Part shown: one piece after another, positions 10,001 to 18,017 of the stretch
Position numbering within the stretch: position 1 is the first letter of the stretch
How the letters are laid out: each line of letters starts with the position of its first letter
Source: Ktedonospora formicarum
GTDB taxonomy: Bacteria; Chloroflexota; Ktedonobacteria; Ktedonobacterales; Ktedonobacteraceae
Direction of reading: 5' to 3'
Assembly (NCBI RefSeq): GCF_016587355.1
Contig: NZ_BNJF01000001.1
Span: 3,377,721 to 3,441,720, forward strand
Length of the DNA: 64,000 nucleotides
Made by a program: the position numbers and the translations under genes
The notes under the pieces: generated by a model
What the model was told of the DNA's origin: nothing
Databases searched by the model: none
The model's input: only the letters and a program-made list of their open reading frames with translations

Positions 10001-10706
10001 GTCCGCTGATAAGTGGTAGAGGACCAGCATAGTGGAGGATGAGTGGATTCTCCGCCGAGCTGCGCATCCGCAGCTCTAGCTGATTGGCTTGCTGACGATA
10101 GAGAATGATACGCCCGACCGTTTCGGGCAGGCTGGTACAGAGAGTTGCGATTTCCTCCTCCGCCCCGTTATATTCTCCAGTTGGATTGACCAGGAAGAGG
10201 ATTGAGAGCGGCTGGTTCTCGCGTTTGCCCAGCTTGCGAGCCTGGCGCTCGACGAAGGTGCCGGGCTGGAAAGGATCGCGCTCCTGGTAAGTATGTGAAG
10301 TACGCCCAATGCTCAATGTCTGGCATAGATAGCAACCTGGCTTCTGGCTTGAGTCAAACATTAATTCCCAGGGGAGTTCCGGCGTATTGGTCTTGAGGAT
10401 GAGTGGTATATCAAGTTCCCGCAATGCCTTTTGCAGGGAAGCGGGTAGTAGCGAATCAAAGAGGAAGCGCCCAAGTACCTGTTGTACGTCATGAAGGGTG
10501 CTGGTCGAGCGTTTGCCTTCGGCCAGTCCAGCTGTTTGTGTGGATTGGGCGACAGCTTGTAACATACGGCGCAACCGTTCACGCGTCTCCATTGTGAGAT
10601 CGACGCTGATCTCCTGTCCCGCGGGCGATTGACCGTCGGGAAGGTCAAGACGAAAGCGGTAATGCGTGTCCGTTCGAATAATGGTTAATGTCGCTGGCTG
10701 TTCCAT
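7065..10706 (-). CDS. CHAT-like domain fused to a ClpC-type AAA+ unfoldase
   Basis: A 1213-residue fusion. Residues about 75-370 resemble a CHAT (caspase-like) domain, ending in the typical block around GAGAVIAMRWPTN and WASFLLYGDPTQRL. The usual catalytic positions look lost: LHYAGP near 224 lacks the second histidine, and LSYYEEE near 268 has no cysteine. Next come a Clp_N repeat domain (about 405-550) and AAA1 (Walker A GDSGVGKT near 627, Walker B LFIDEMH). AAA2 follows (Walker A GPTGVGKTE near 929, Walker B VLLDEVEKAH). The linker lacks a long ClpB-type coiled coil. SGF, after the SNVG motif, sits where ClpC carries its ClpP-docking loop, so it may feed the ClpP pair at 29-30.7 kb. The gene is preceded by two leader repeats. 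Confidence 0.9.
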   Translation of the reverse strand: MEQPATLTIIRTDTHYRFRLDLPDGQSPAGQEISVDLTMETRERLRRMLQAVAQSTQTAGLAEGKRSTSTLHDVQQVLGRFLFDSLLPASLQKALRELDIPLILKTNTPELPWELMFDSSQKPGCYLCQTLSIGRTSHTYQERDPFQPGTFVERQARKLGKRENQPLSILFLVNPTGEYNGAEEEIATLCTSLPETVGRIILYRQQANQLELRMRSSAENPLILHYAGPLPLISGHEPVLALAGNSRLDADTIEHISLSLSKRPLIFLSYYEEERQTRVGSNLREQQERDEHTERLANRFLAAGAGAVIAMRWPTNPMRAREFMELFYQDIADGVTLGEALRRTRQNLAQQHTNDTTWASFLLYGDPTQRLVTSSPTIKDRPSEPQYEALDDSQIMSPILPSTNTPDRRFLRAVLELALSEARRMHKDYLGTPHLFIALTKLDGGCTQDALRNLNFSPKQVRDVIRLALGSGKASIDTPILPTRRCKEILQTAERNAITAGSSLVDERAIAQAVLSEGDGVTHELLTKLGINPNQLVELIVQSDAHALIELVPSAGTNPEAVPEEIPGVMGPEGLKGGGSILERLGRDLTRQASTSQLTPLIGRDKEIRLLMQTLMLKDRNNPILIGDSGVGKTTIVYGLAQRIIEERVPADLKGKRLIELSASSLVAGTKYRGEFEERLLKVLEEAENSGNIILFIDEMHMLIGTGRAADGSIDAAGILKPALAGGRLRCIGATTPQEYRMIEKDAAMERRLRPILVEEPTPEDALTILKGMRSLYEEHHHTSITDEALQAAVHLSVQYLPNLRLPDKACSVLDEACSQARIFWMEQEQLKAEGDPDGLDMLDEDIDATPAGPIITAPMIAEVISYRTGIPVQAPGREERDRLLSLDSRLKERVIGQNEAVNRVTQAIQVARAGLKPRNRPAGVFLFLGPTGVGKTELARALAAEVFGSPDHLIRVDMSEYMEKHAVSRMIGAPPGYVGYDQEGQLTGKLRRRPHCVVLLDEVEKAHPEVFDLFLQVFDAGRLTDAQGHTVDAQHAIWIMTSNVGTDMLGRSMPSGFRVHSRENNEQMQREQLMERLRQTFRPEFLNRIDDVVIFHPLDREQARAITQLQMTELASRLLEQGLILHTDESAIDLLCREGFSQTQGARPLRRVIEKLLTVPLSLRILLANIPQNCEVHVRALDDKLDIEMRDPALHVEEPDSSKLEVDAGLTS

Positions 10707-10860
10707 AGATACTTCTCTTCCACAAACTCTTCCCGTAATCGCTGAACGGTGGCTACAAAACGAGACGCTCCCCCGGCGGGAAGCGCGCGAGGATGGTTCT
10801 TTCCACAGGTCAGGCAGACATAGCCTGTGAAACAGGCGTCTATCTTTTCTTTTAGACTTA

Positions 10861-10928
10861 CTCCTTATCCGAAAACCTGAGCGCTTTGCGCTAGCCGCGA
10901 GCAGCGGCGTTGGTTTCGCATAAGACCA
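10861..10928 (-). repeat. Leader repeat, copy 1 (clpC-like leader)
   Basis: Read on the minus strand: GGTCTTATGCGAAACCAACG, a GC-rich hairpin (GCGGCTAGCGC), then GCGCTCAGGTTTTCGGATAAG and GGAGTAAG. The two ends pair (CTTAT.CGAAA.CC with GGTTTTCG.ATAAG). It lies about 155 nt upstream of the clpC-like start, in the sense direction. Related copies lie near 11.6, 18.2, 19.5, 23.5 and 50.4 kb. Confidence 0.75.
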
Positions 10929-11008
10929 TACTACCTCTCTGAAAATCTGAGCACGGTGGTGCTAGACATGCTAGTGGCGCTGTACCCTCGAACGAGGGCC
11001 GTCGTGCC
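10929..11008 (-). repeat. Leader repeat, copy 2 (degenerate, tandem to copy 1)
   Basis: Immediately upstream of copy 1 on the minus strand. It keeps the 3' half (GTGCTCAGATTTTCAGAGAGG then TAGTATGG) and GC-rich hairpins (CCCTCGTTCGAGGG). The 5' arm is not clearly recognisable. Confidence 0.5.
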
Positions 11009-11621
11009 TTCTTGAGAAGAGGGTATTACCTGATAGGATTTGCATCCTGACGCACGGCGCATTTTTGCATTTCACCTCATTCTACACAGGGAAAGACGTC
11101 CTGTCAATCAGGAACGGTGATTCAGCCAAAGCTGTGCTAAAATAGATCTCAATCGTACATCTTTTAGCCCCCTTGGGAAGCCTTCTGGAGCCTCTGGATA
11201 GCTTGAAAGCTGTCGTCTTGTATAATGGAAGCGCTTGCAAATACCTTTATTGCCAACGCTGCCCTATACAGGCACGCCATTTTATAGCGCGAAAAAGTAT
11301 TTTAGTCTTATGTAAGATTCTTGCTGCATTATGCTTCTCAGTCTTCTCTAAGGTGACCCTCATATTTCTTTTTTACCTCTTCTTTGTTTGCCATATACGT
11401 GGATGGTTTATACCCTTAAAAGCGCTAATTATCTTCCTCGCTATTGCTGTGTCTTTATGGGTTTTATCACGTGAAAGAATGTATTTAAGGAAAAATTTTT
11501 ATGTAAGTCTGGAGTAATTCAAAGCATGTATACTTGTCGCTAGAGTATCTGCCTAAATCCGCAATGTGTTCGCTACAAACACTGTGACAGATACAAATAT
11601 CCGAGTTTATGGTTTCACAAA
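11009..11621. other. A+T-rich intergenic stretch without a supported gene
   Basis: Between the clpC-like leader and the sedolisin leader. A 114-codon plus-strand frame (11173-11517) encodes a hydrophobic stretch but has no Shine-Dalgarno sequence, no recognisable domain and a base composition unlike the neighbouring genes. It may be a decayed or spurious membrane ORF. Nothing else is recognised. Confidence 0.4.
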
Positions 11622-11684
11622 GGTCTTGAACGAAAACCTGCGCACTCTTGTGACTTGCGCTATTGTGCTCCGGTTTTCAGTAGG
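11622..11684 (+). repeat. Leader repeat, copy 3 (sedolisin leader)
   Basis: GGTCTTGAACGAAAACC at the 5' end, CGCAC...GTGC hairpin in the middle, then CGGTTTTCAGTAGGT. The arms CGAAAACC and GGTTTTC are complementary. It sits about 130 nt upstream of the S53 protease start, on the coding strand. Confidence 0.65.
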
Positions 11685-11816
11685 TAATTATGCTCTGATG
11701 TTCACATCTGAGGGGAAGTGCAGGAAGCTATCCCCCAGGTTCGGCTCGCTCAGCTTTCATGATGAGGCTGGCTAGTGGGTCAGGCCAAGCAGCAGAGCAT
11801 GGAGAAAGGAAAACCC

Positions 11817-12995
11817 ATGAAACGATTCCTGGGACTCCTCTGCGTAGCCACCTTTGTAGGCTTATTTGTAGCAGCTACGTTTAGCACTACCCCCGCTCAT
11901 GCGCAGATCGCGCAGAAACAGTTCCGTCAGGTCTGTGGTCAGGTGTCGCCTGGAAGCGCACGCTGTCTGGCGATTCAGGTTACGACCACAAACGCCAGCG
12001 GCATTACCCCCTTCGCGGCTACCCCAGGTGGGCTCAATCCCGCTGATTTGCAGAATGCGTACAAGCTTCCATCCTCCAGCGCTGGTAGCGGTCGCACCGT
12101 TGCTATCGTTGACGCGTATGACGATCCCAACGCCGAGTCTGATCTGGCTGTCTATCGCAGCCAGTTTGGCCTACCTCCATGCACCACCGCTAATGGTTGC
12201 TTTAAGAAGGTTAATCAGAATGGTGGTACTAGCTATCCGGCTGCTGATGCTGGCTGGGCTGGTGAGATCGCGCTTGATTTAGATATGGTGAGCGCCATCT
12301 GTCCTAACTGTAAAATCATCCTGGTAGAGGCGACCAGCGCCTCTTATGCGAACCTGGGTACGGCTGTCAACAGGGCCGCTAGCCTGGGTGCCGTCGCTAT
12401 TAGCAATAGCTATGGCGGTGGTGAGTCGAGCGCTGAAACATCTTATGAGTCAACCTACTACAATCATCCTGGTATCGCCGTCACTGCTAGCTCTGGCGAT
12501 AGTGGCTATGGTGTCTCCTTCCCTGCCTCCTCACGCTATGTAACCGCTGTCGGTGGAACGTCGCTCAGACGAGCCAGTAACACGCGCGGTTGGACTGAGA
12601 CTGCCTGGAGTGGTGCTGGTAGTGGTTGTAGTCGTTATATCACCAAGCCTTCCTGGCAGACCGATACCGGCTGCTCACGCCGAACTGTTGCCGACGTCTC
12701 GGCTGTTGCTGATCCCAACACTGGCGTCTCGGTCTACAATTCTTATCAGTCCAGCGGGTGGGTCGTCTATGGTGGAACCAGTGTCTCTTCTCCCATCATC
12801 GCTTCTGTCTACGCTCTGGCTGGTAATACTGGCAGTATCACTTATGGTTCCTATCCTTACAGTCATACTAGCAGCCTGTTCGATGTCACAAGCGGCAGTA
12901 ATGGCAGTTGCAGTGGTTCTTATCTCTGCACAGCCAAGACCGGCTACGATGGCCCGACAGGCCTGGGTACGCCTAACGGTATTGGAGCCTTCTAA
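11817..12995 (+). CDS. Secreted sedolisin-like (S53) serine-carboxyl protease
   Basis: A 392-residue exported protease. It has a signal peptide (MKRFLGLL... to THAHA-type end; predicted cleavage after AHA at residue 29). The S53 catalytic set is visible: Glu150 and Asp154 in GEIALDLD, the oxyanion Asp228 in SSGDSGYG and Ser322 in GGTSVSSP. S53 enzymes usually act at acid pH. Only about 60 residues separate the signal peptide from the catalytic domain, so the usual long activation propeptide is missing. The ATG at 11817 is chosen because GAAAGGA lies just upstream; the frame is open to 11775. A leader repeat precedes it and a hairpin terminator follows. Confidence 0.88.
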   Translation: MKRFLGLLCVATFVGLFVAATFSTTPAHAQIAQKQFRQVCGQVSPGSARCLAIQVTTTNASGITPFAATPGGLNPADLQNAYKLPSSSAGSGRTVAIVDAYDDPNAESDLAVYRSQFGLPPCTTANGCFKKVNQNGGTSYPAADAGWAGEIALDLDMVSAICPNCKIILVEATSASYANLGTAVNRAASLGAVAISNSYGGGESSAETSYESTYYNHPGIAVTASSGDSGYGVSFPASSRYVTAVGGTSLRRASNTRGWTETAWSGAGSGCSRYITKPSWQTDTGCSRRTVADVSAVADPNTGVSVYNSYQSSGWVVYGGTSVSSPIIASVYALAGNTGSITYGSYPYSHTSSLFDVTSGSNGSCSGSYLCTAKTGYDGPTGLGTPNGIGAF

Positions 12996-13021
12996 AAAAG
13001 AAGTATTGTAGCGAACAACAG

Positions 13022-13063
13022 GAGAAGCGCTTCCCTAGGTCGTAAAATAGGGGAGCGCTTCTC
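13022..13063 (+). terminator. Hairpin terminator after the sedolisin gene
   Basis: GAGAAGCGCTTCCCTA pairs with TAGGGGAGCGCTTCTC (one bulge), loop about 10 nt, 26 bp after the stop codon. Confidence 0.7.
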
Positions 13064-13132
13064 TGCTGTTTGTGGGGCATGCATATTTAAAATCCAATCT
13101 TTATTGCACTAAAAATTAAATTTTATAGAAAG

Positions 13133-13167
13133 CATTGTAGACAGCACGCGCATTTTCGTCTACAATG
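13133..13167 (+). promoter_or_regulatory. Inverted repeat upstream of the CDF transporter gene
   Basis: CATTGTAGAC at 13133-13142 and GTCTACAATG at 13158-13167 are perfect inverted copies with 15 nt between them, about 97 nt before the CDF start. TACAAT in the right arm could also be a -10 element. It may be an operator for a metal-responsive dimeric regulator; this is inference. Confidence 0.4.
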
Positions 13168-13263
13168 TCCCAGGCGTTTGACCATGAGCCTACGAACCCG
13201 GAAATGAAATGATCATTATGAGCTGGTAACGATGAGCCAGGGATCAGCTAAGAGAAGAGGACC

Positions 13264-14754
13264 ATGCAACAGAAACAGACATCACAGCAGTTAATGCACC
13301 GGGAGAAGACAATCGTTGCGCTTTCGTCGGTGGGGGCGGCCATTGGATTGACCGTCTTCAAGCTCGTTGTGGGCTCGTTTACGGGTAGCCTGGGTATTCT
13401 GGCCGAGGCCGCGCATTCTGGGCTGGATCTTGTTGCGGCTCTGATGACGCTTTTTGCGGTACGTATCGCTTCTCGCCCGGCAGATGCGAATCATAACTAT
13501 GGGCATGGGAAGGTTGAAAATCTCTCGGCTTTTCTTGAGGCTGTCCTCCTTATCGCGACAGGTGTCTGGATCATTATTGAGGCTATCCGTCGCTTGCTCT
13601 ATCATGAGGGCAGTATGGAGATAAGCATCTGGGCTTTCATCGTTATGTTTTCCTCCATCATCATCGATATCACGCGTTCACGGGCTCTGCTGCGTGTTGC
13701 TCGTAAGCATGGTAGCCAGGCTCTGGAGGCTGATGCTCTGCACTTTAGCACCGATATCTGGAGCTCTGCGGTCGTTATCGTTGGCCTGGTGATTGTCTAC
13801 CTGACTGAGTTACTGCATCTTCCAGGTTGGTTAGCGCAGTCTGATGCCGTTGCCGCTCTGGGAGTCTCTGTGATTGTGATCTGGGTTAGCGCTCGCTTGA
13901 TACGTGATACTCTGGATGCCTTGCTGGATAAAGCCCCCCACGATCTTGGTACGCATGTGCGCGAGCGACTGCGGACGCTGCCAGATGTGCTAGAGGTACG
14001 GCGCATGCGTGTACGCCGCGCGGGCAATAAGCATTTCATTGATATCGTCATTGCCGCACCCCGCACGTTTACCTTTGACCAAACACATCGCTTGAGCGAG
14101 CGGATCGAGGAGCAGACCGTTGAGGCCGCGCGTCCAGACTCTCCTCAGGGCGAGTTCGATGTCGTTGTGCATGTCGAGCCTACAGCTTCGCCTCGCGAAA
14201 CCGTTTCAGATCAGATTCGCTATCTCGCGGAGGCTCAAGGTATACATGCCCATGATATCCATGTGCGTGAGGTCGATGGTGCGCTTGAGGTTGATCTCGA
14301 TGTAGAGGTGCGCACCGATATGACGCTCCAGGAGGCTCATGCTCAGGCTTCGCGTTTCGAGCATATCGCTCTCCAGCAGAACCCGCACCTCCGCCGTGTC
14401 ACCACGCATATTGAGGCTCCTAGCGATGTTATTGTTGCTCGTCAGGAAGTTACTAACGAGAATACTGCTTTACGTGAAGAGATAAGGCGCATCGCTAACG
14501 GTATCGCGGGTGAAGGGCGTGCGCATGAAGTTCATGTTTATCGGCGTTGTGATGCCCAGTCTGATCATGAGGTTTTTGGTAGCACCGCCACCGAAACTGC
14601 CACATTGGATGTTACACTTCATATTACCTTCGACGCGCTGGCTCCGCTGAGCCAGGTGCATATCTGGGCAGAAGAGATCAAGCGTGCGCTCCGCCGGGCG
14701 CACCCCTATCTGGACACTGTCACTATCCATACTGAACCGCCCGAAACCGCGTAA
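13264..14754 (+). CDS. CDF-family divalent metal exporter with three C-terminal domains
   Basis: Cation diffusion facilitator, exporting Zn2+ or a similar ion by proton antiport. Six transmembrane helices lie in about residues 1-215, with intramembrane metal ligands HSGLD (helix 2) and HFSTD (helix 5). Typical family members have about 300 residues and one cytoplasmic dimerisation domain. This one has 496 and appears to carry three successive ZT_dimer-like modules (about 220-310, 312-390 and 400-490), each with recurring patterns such as VVVHVEPT, VTTHIEAP and VTIHTEPP. It is complete. A palindrome upstream may be the regulatory site. Confidence 0.88.
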   Translation: MQQKQTSQQLMHREKTIVALSSVGAAIGLTVFKLVVGSFTGSLGILAEAAHSGLDLVAALMTLFAVRIASRPADANHNYGHGKVENLSAFLEAVLLIATGVWIIIEAIRRLLYHEGSMEISIWAFIVMFSSIIIDITRSRALLRVARKHGSQALEADALHFSTDIWSSAVVIVGLVIVYLTELLHLPGWLAQSDAVAALGVSVIVIWVSARLIRDTLDALLDKAPHDLGTHVRERLRTLPDVLEVRRMRVRRAGNKHFIDIVIAAPRTFTFDQTHRLSERIEEQTVEAARPDSPQGEFDVVVHVEPTASPRETVSDQIRYLAEAQGIHAHDIHVREVDGALEVDLDVEVRTDMTLQEAHAQASRFEHIALQQNPHLRRVTTHIEAPSDVIVARQEVTNENTALREEIRRIANGIAGEGRAHEVHVYRRCDAQSDHEVFGSTATETATLDVTLHITFDALAPLSQVHIWAEEIKRALRRAHPYLDTVTIHTEPPETA

Positions 14755-14785
14755 GGGACGGGCGAATGAGGAATCAGCATCCCAT

Positions 14786-16678
14786 TTAGGTCTTGCTCAA
14801 TGGAAGTGTAAACCAGAAGTGTGAGCCCTGCCCGACTGTGCTTTGTAGACCAACGCTCCCACCGTGCTGCTCCACTATCGTTTTGCAGATATGCAGACCC
14901 AGACCCAGGCCAATACTATTTCCGCTCATTATGGATATATCTTTGGACCGGTAGAAGCGTTCCCAAACACGCGTCTGTTCGTCGAGCGTTAAGCCTGGCC
15001 CTTGATCGCTCACTATCACACGCCCTTCCATTCCTTCTGTAATGACAGTAACTTTTATGGATTTATCGCTTGCTGAGTATTTGCACGCATTTGTCAAATA
15101 GTTATTTACCACCTGACCAAGCCGTTCCGCGTCGCCATGGACAAAGATGTCAGCGGTCGGTAGCTCCAGATCAATGCGGCGCCCTTCCGCCACCTGGCGC
15201 TGATCTTCAACGATCTCCTTCACTACTTGCTTCAGGTCGCATCGTTGCATATAAAGTGCAAGCGTGCCTGCCCGGATACGAGAGACATCGAGCATGTCAC
15301 TTGTCAGGCGTGTTTGTAACCTTACCTGATGTTCTGCACGTTCAAGATAGCGTTGAATCTTCTCAAGCAGGTTTATTGATGTGTCATGCTCTTGCTGATG
15401 TTGGGACATTAAGCGGCGTAAGGCTCGTTGAGCCAATTGAATGTTGCCCTTAAAAGCGGTCAGCGGCCCTTTCAGTTCATGACTAGCTATGCTCAGGAAC
15501 TCATTAAAGCGCGTGTTGAGTTCCTGGGTTTGCCGTTGTAGCAGGTAGCGTTCATGTATATCGCGGAAGATAAGCACACATCCATTTACATGCTCCTGCT
15601 CATCATAAATTGGCATGCCTGAGACACTTAGGAAGCGTTTCACCCCCTGGGCATTCTCTCTCTGGACCATGACCATCTTTTCACCTACAAGATGCTCACC
15701 ATTAAGGACGCGCACAATTGGCAACTGTTCACTAAGCACCGGTTGTGTGTTTTCGTCCCAGACGACTGTCCTCTCTTGTTGCCGAGCTAGAAATTCTTCA
15801 AGCGTTTTACAGTCAGGAATGACAGATAAAATTTGCCTCGCTACCTCATTTACGCGGAGCTGCCCATCGCGATTGCTAACAAGCATGCCATCACCCATAG
15901 CGTCGAGAATAGCATTTAATTCGCGTAAATGCCTATCCGCTTCCATGTGTGCCTCCCGCTCCTTGCGCGCCAGTTCAGCCTGTGCACACTCAGCCTCCCT
16001 GAGTTGGGTTGTTAGTTCTTCTCGTTCAATATGAGAGATCAGAAATCGAGCCATGATTTGCATGAGTTCTAGCTTTTCAGGCTGTTGCATGAGTGGACGA
16101 GGACGGGAGTCCTGTGAGCAGAGGGTACCATAGATACGACCATCGCTATAGATCAGAGGGACCCCTATGTAAGATCCGATATTATAATCTTTGGTTGTGA
16201 GAAGTTTCTGATAAAAAGGGCTGCGTGTGGAATCTTCGACAATAAGAGGCTGATGCGTTTGCCAGATAGTGTGGCAATATGTCTCATCTAATGCTCTCTC
16301 TCCTCCTCGGGCCGGCTGTGAGGTGCCCTGGTTACGCACTCCCATGATTTTGAGCGTGTGCTGATTTGCCCCATCGATTTCGTTGGATGGGGTTATCTCA
16401 ACACGCGAGATGAAGAGGGTCTGACAATCAAGAAAACGGCGCAGTACTTCAAGGGTGGCGTCCATCGCCTCCTCTGAAGACGTGAAGCTCTGAGCGGTAA
16501 TTTGTGCTACATCATGTAGTATTTGTATGTCTTCGCCCTTGCCTGGCTTTTCAATGGATGATTGGGTGAACACTTCTTGCGAGGGATCTACTTGCTTGCT
16601 TGATGAATCTCTCTCGAGTTGCTGAGAAAGAGTTGGCTTGGCTAAATTTGTAGCTGGCTTGGGGAATTTGCGCTTCAA
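14786..16678 (-). CDS. GAF-PAS sensor histidine kinase
   Basis: A 630-residue kinase without transmembrane helices, so probably cytoplasmic. A GAF domain (about 50-215) has the phytochrome-like features YIGVPL and YGTLC. A PAS domain follows (about 245-360; ILDAMGDGMLVSN). The HisKA box (IASHELKGPLTAF) puts the phosphoacceptor near residue 400. The HATPase domain spans about 505-628 (NYLTNACKYS, DQGPGL, GLGLGLHICK). The start is TTG, 8 nt after AAGGA. No response regulator lies beside it. It is convergent with the CDF gene, only 31 bp away. Confidence 0.92.
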   Translation of the reverse strand: MKRKFPKPATNLAKPTLSQQLERDSSSKQVDPSQEVFTQSSIEKPGKGEDIQILHDVAQITAQSFTSSEEAMDATLEVLRRFLDCQTLFISRVEITPSNEIDGANQHTLKIMGVRNQGTSQPARGGERALDETYCHTIWQTHQPLIVEDSTRSPFYQKLLTTKDYNIGSYIGVPLIYSDGRIYGTLCSQDSRPRPLMQQPEKLELMQIMARFLISHIEREELTTQLREAECAQAELARKEREAHMEADRHLRELNAILDAMGDGMLVSNRDGQLRVNEVARQILSVIPDCKTLEEFLARQQERTVVWDENTQPVLSEQLPIVRVLNGEHLVGEKMVMVQRENAQGVKRFLSVSGMPIYDEQEHVNGCVLIFRDIHERYLLQRQTQELNTRFNEFLSIASHELKGPLTAFKGNIQLAQRALRRLMSQHQQEHDTSINLLEKIQRYLERAEHQVRLQTRLTSDMLDVSRIRAGTLALYMQRCDLKQVVKEIVEDQRQVAEGRRIDLELPTADIFVHGDAERLGQVVNNYLTNACKYSASDKSIKVTVITEGMEGRVIVSDQGPGLTLDEQTRVWERFYRSKDISIMSGNSIGLGLGLHICKTIVEQHGGSVGLQSTVGQGSHFWFTLPLSKT

Positions 16679-17161
16679 TATAGGGTTCCTTTTCTACCCA
16701 TCGTCCCTGAAGGAAATAAGTCGCGACTGTGAACATCTATCTAGACGGTATGTGTAGAAGAGCGCTAGTAGGTTGTGCTACTCGAACAAAGGAGCAAGTA
16801 TTTCCAAATCTCGCTGTAAGCATTTATATAAAAGGCGCTTTTGCCTACATAGCAAAGCCAATTTACTTACTATGTAGGCAAAAGCCTAGTCTACAAATAC
16901 CCATCTGTCAATAGGTATGCATGCTTCTCTACTTAGAGTGGGATTTGTGTGGGATTACTTTTTTCTAGGAACGCCTTGAATCAGTACAATATTCGACAAA
17001 TTATTTTCTTTGTTTGAGACGTACGAAAAATGTACTGTTGAGCCTCTAACTCCAGCCCACCGCATCGATATACACGGTGGCTTGCTTACCATATAACTGT
17101 ATTCCTAAGCTATTATTGAAATATGGAAGTAAAGAATGCAGCTATTGTCATGAATGAGGAC
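16679..17161. other. Intergenic region with one strong hairpin
   Basis: No coding signal is seen. Arms 16837-16852 and 16870-16885 are a perfect 16-bp inverted repeat (GCTTTTGCCTACATAG). On the minus strand it is followed by GCCTTTTATA, so it could be a backup terminator for minus-strand tRNA transcription. Confidence 0.5.
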
Positions 17162-17186
17162 AAAAAAACCGGCTCTATAAAGCCGG
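17162..17186 (-). terminator. Terminator of the tRNA-Ser operon
   Basis: On the minus strand: CCGGCT-TTATAG-AGCCGG followed by seven T residues, 10 nt after the CCA end of tRNA-Ser(GGA). A textbook intrinsic terminator. Confidence 0.92.
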
Positions 17187-17195
17187 ATAGGAAAA

Positions 17196-17284
17196 TGGCG
17201 GAGGAGGCGGGATTCGAACCCGCGAAGGCTCATCACCTTACACGATTTCCAGTCGTGCTCACTAGACCACTATGAGACTCCTCC
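17196..17284 (-). tRNA. tRNA-Ser (anticodon GGA)
   Basis: An 89-nt class II tRNA with encoded CCA. The acceptor GGAGGAG pairs with CTCCTCC, discriminator G. The anticodon loop CTGGAAA gives GGA, reading UCC/UCU. A long variable arm follows, and the T arm has GCGGG-TTCGAAT-CCCGC. It is second in a two-tRNA operon. Confidence 0.95.
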
Positions 17285-17292
17285 AGGATAAG

Positions 17293-17378
17293 CGGAGAGG
17301 GCGGGATTCGAACCCGCGAGGGCTATTAACCCTACCGCTTTTCGAGAGCGGCACATTCGACCACTCTGACACCTCTCC
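17293..17378 (-). tRNA. tRNA-Ser (anticodon CGA)
   Basis: An 86-nt class II tRNA. The acceptor GGAGAGG pairs with CCTCTCC, discriminator G. The anticodon loop CTCGAAA gives CGA, reading UCG. It has a long variable arm and the same T arm as its neighbour. CCA is not encoded (GCT follows), unlike the tRNA 9 nt downstream. Confidence 0.95.
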
Positions 17379-17385
17379 GCCACGG

Positions 17386-17414
17386 AGTATAACACATCTT
17401 TCCTGCCTTGACAA
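17386..17414 (-). promoter_or_regulatory. Promoter of the tRNA-Ser operon
   Basis: On the minus strand TTGTCA (17414-17409), a 17-nt spacer, then TATACT (17391-17386), 8 nt before the first tRNA. A near-consensus housekeeping promoter. Confidence 0.88.
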
Positions 17415-17462
17415 GCACTTTTCTGGGATTTGGGAGAGGTGCGTCTTTCCTCGTTAAAGCCA

Positions 17463-17508
17463 GGGTGACAGAGCATAACGCATGGGCACGTGCCTTGCTC
17501 TGCCACCC
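17463..17508 (-). terminator. Hairpin after the small 97-aa gene
   Basis: A 13-position stem with one mismatch: GGGTGGCAGAGCA pairs with TGCTCTGTCACCC on the minus strand. It lies 6 nt beyond the stop of the gene at 17515-17808. There is no T-tract. Confidence 0.55.
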
Positions 17509-17514
17509 TCTCTT

Positions 17515-17808
17515 CTACTCTTCGTTTAGTTCTCCTTGCTCATAGAGCCAGCGTGCGAACTGGATATGACAGTCCTCGGCCATACGTTGGCGCATTTCAG
17601 TATTTTCATATAAATGCTCGCGCATCCTGATGAGCTTGATTGCTTCATCCCAGAGGAAGCCCTGCTCCAGCAATGCATGCAGGAGCACTTGCTCACGCGC
17701 TATCTCCTTCGCCGAGACTTCAGGGTCCATCGATGGCGATTGCTTCAGCCCATCGTGAGGCTGCTCAAAGAAACTGCCTCCCATCGATGGATCATGTAAA
17801 TTCGACAT
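17515..17808 (-). CDS. Small hypothetical protein (97 aa)
   Basis: Begins MSNLHDPSMGGSFFEQPHD. It is helical and charged, with no transmembrane segment or cysteine pattern. The second half (EIAREQVLLHALLEQGFLWD... to EDCHIQFARWLYEQGE) could form a helical bundle. The ATG at 17808 is chosen because AGAGGAG lies 7 nt upstream; the frame stays open further upstream to 17844. No family is recognised. It stands alone between a tRNA operon and the sigma-28 leader region. Confidence 0.6.
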   Translation of the reverse strand: MSNLHDPSMGGSFFEQPHDGLKQSPSMDPEVSAKEIAREQVLLHALLEQGFLWDEAIKLIRMREHLYENTEMRQRMAEDCHIQFARWLYEQGELNEE

Positions 17809-18017
17809 ATGCATTCTCCTCTTTACGCAGTCCATTTCTCTCAAGTGATGAGCCGCTCAATCATCTACACACGCGTTAGCCATCTTCAGATGAGTACAGT
17901 GCTCCTAAACGGGTTTGACTCTATTACATGACAACCGAGTTTGGTCCTGTAGTGAAGGCACAGCTCTGCAAGGTCCTGCTATAGCTTTCCTTATCGGCAT
18001 TCTACACCAGGTTTATA

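Noticed and set aside
11173..11517. 114-codon hydrophobic frame
   Set aside because: A+T-rich intergenic DNA often yields such frames; no ribosome-binding site or homology signal.
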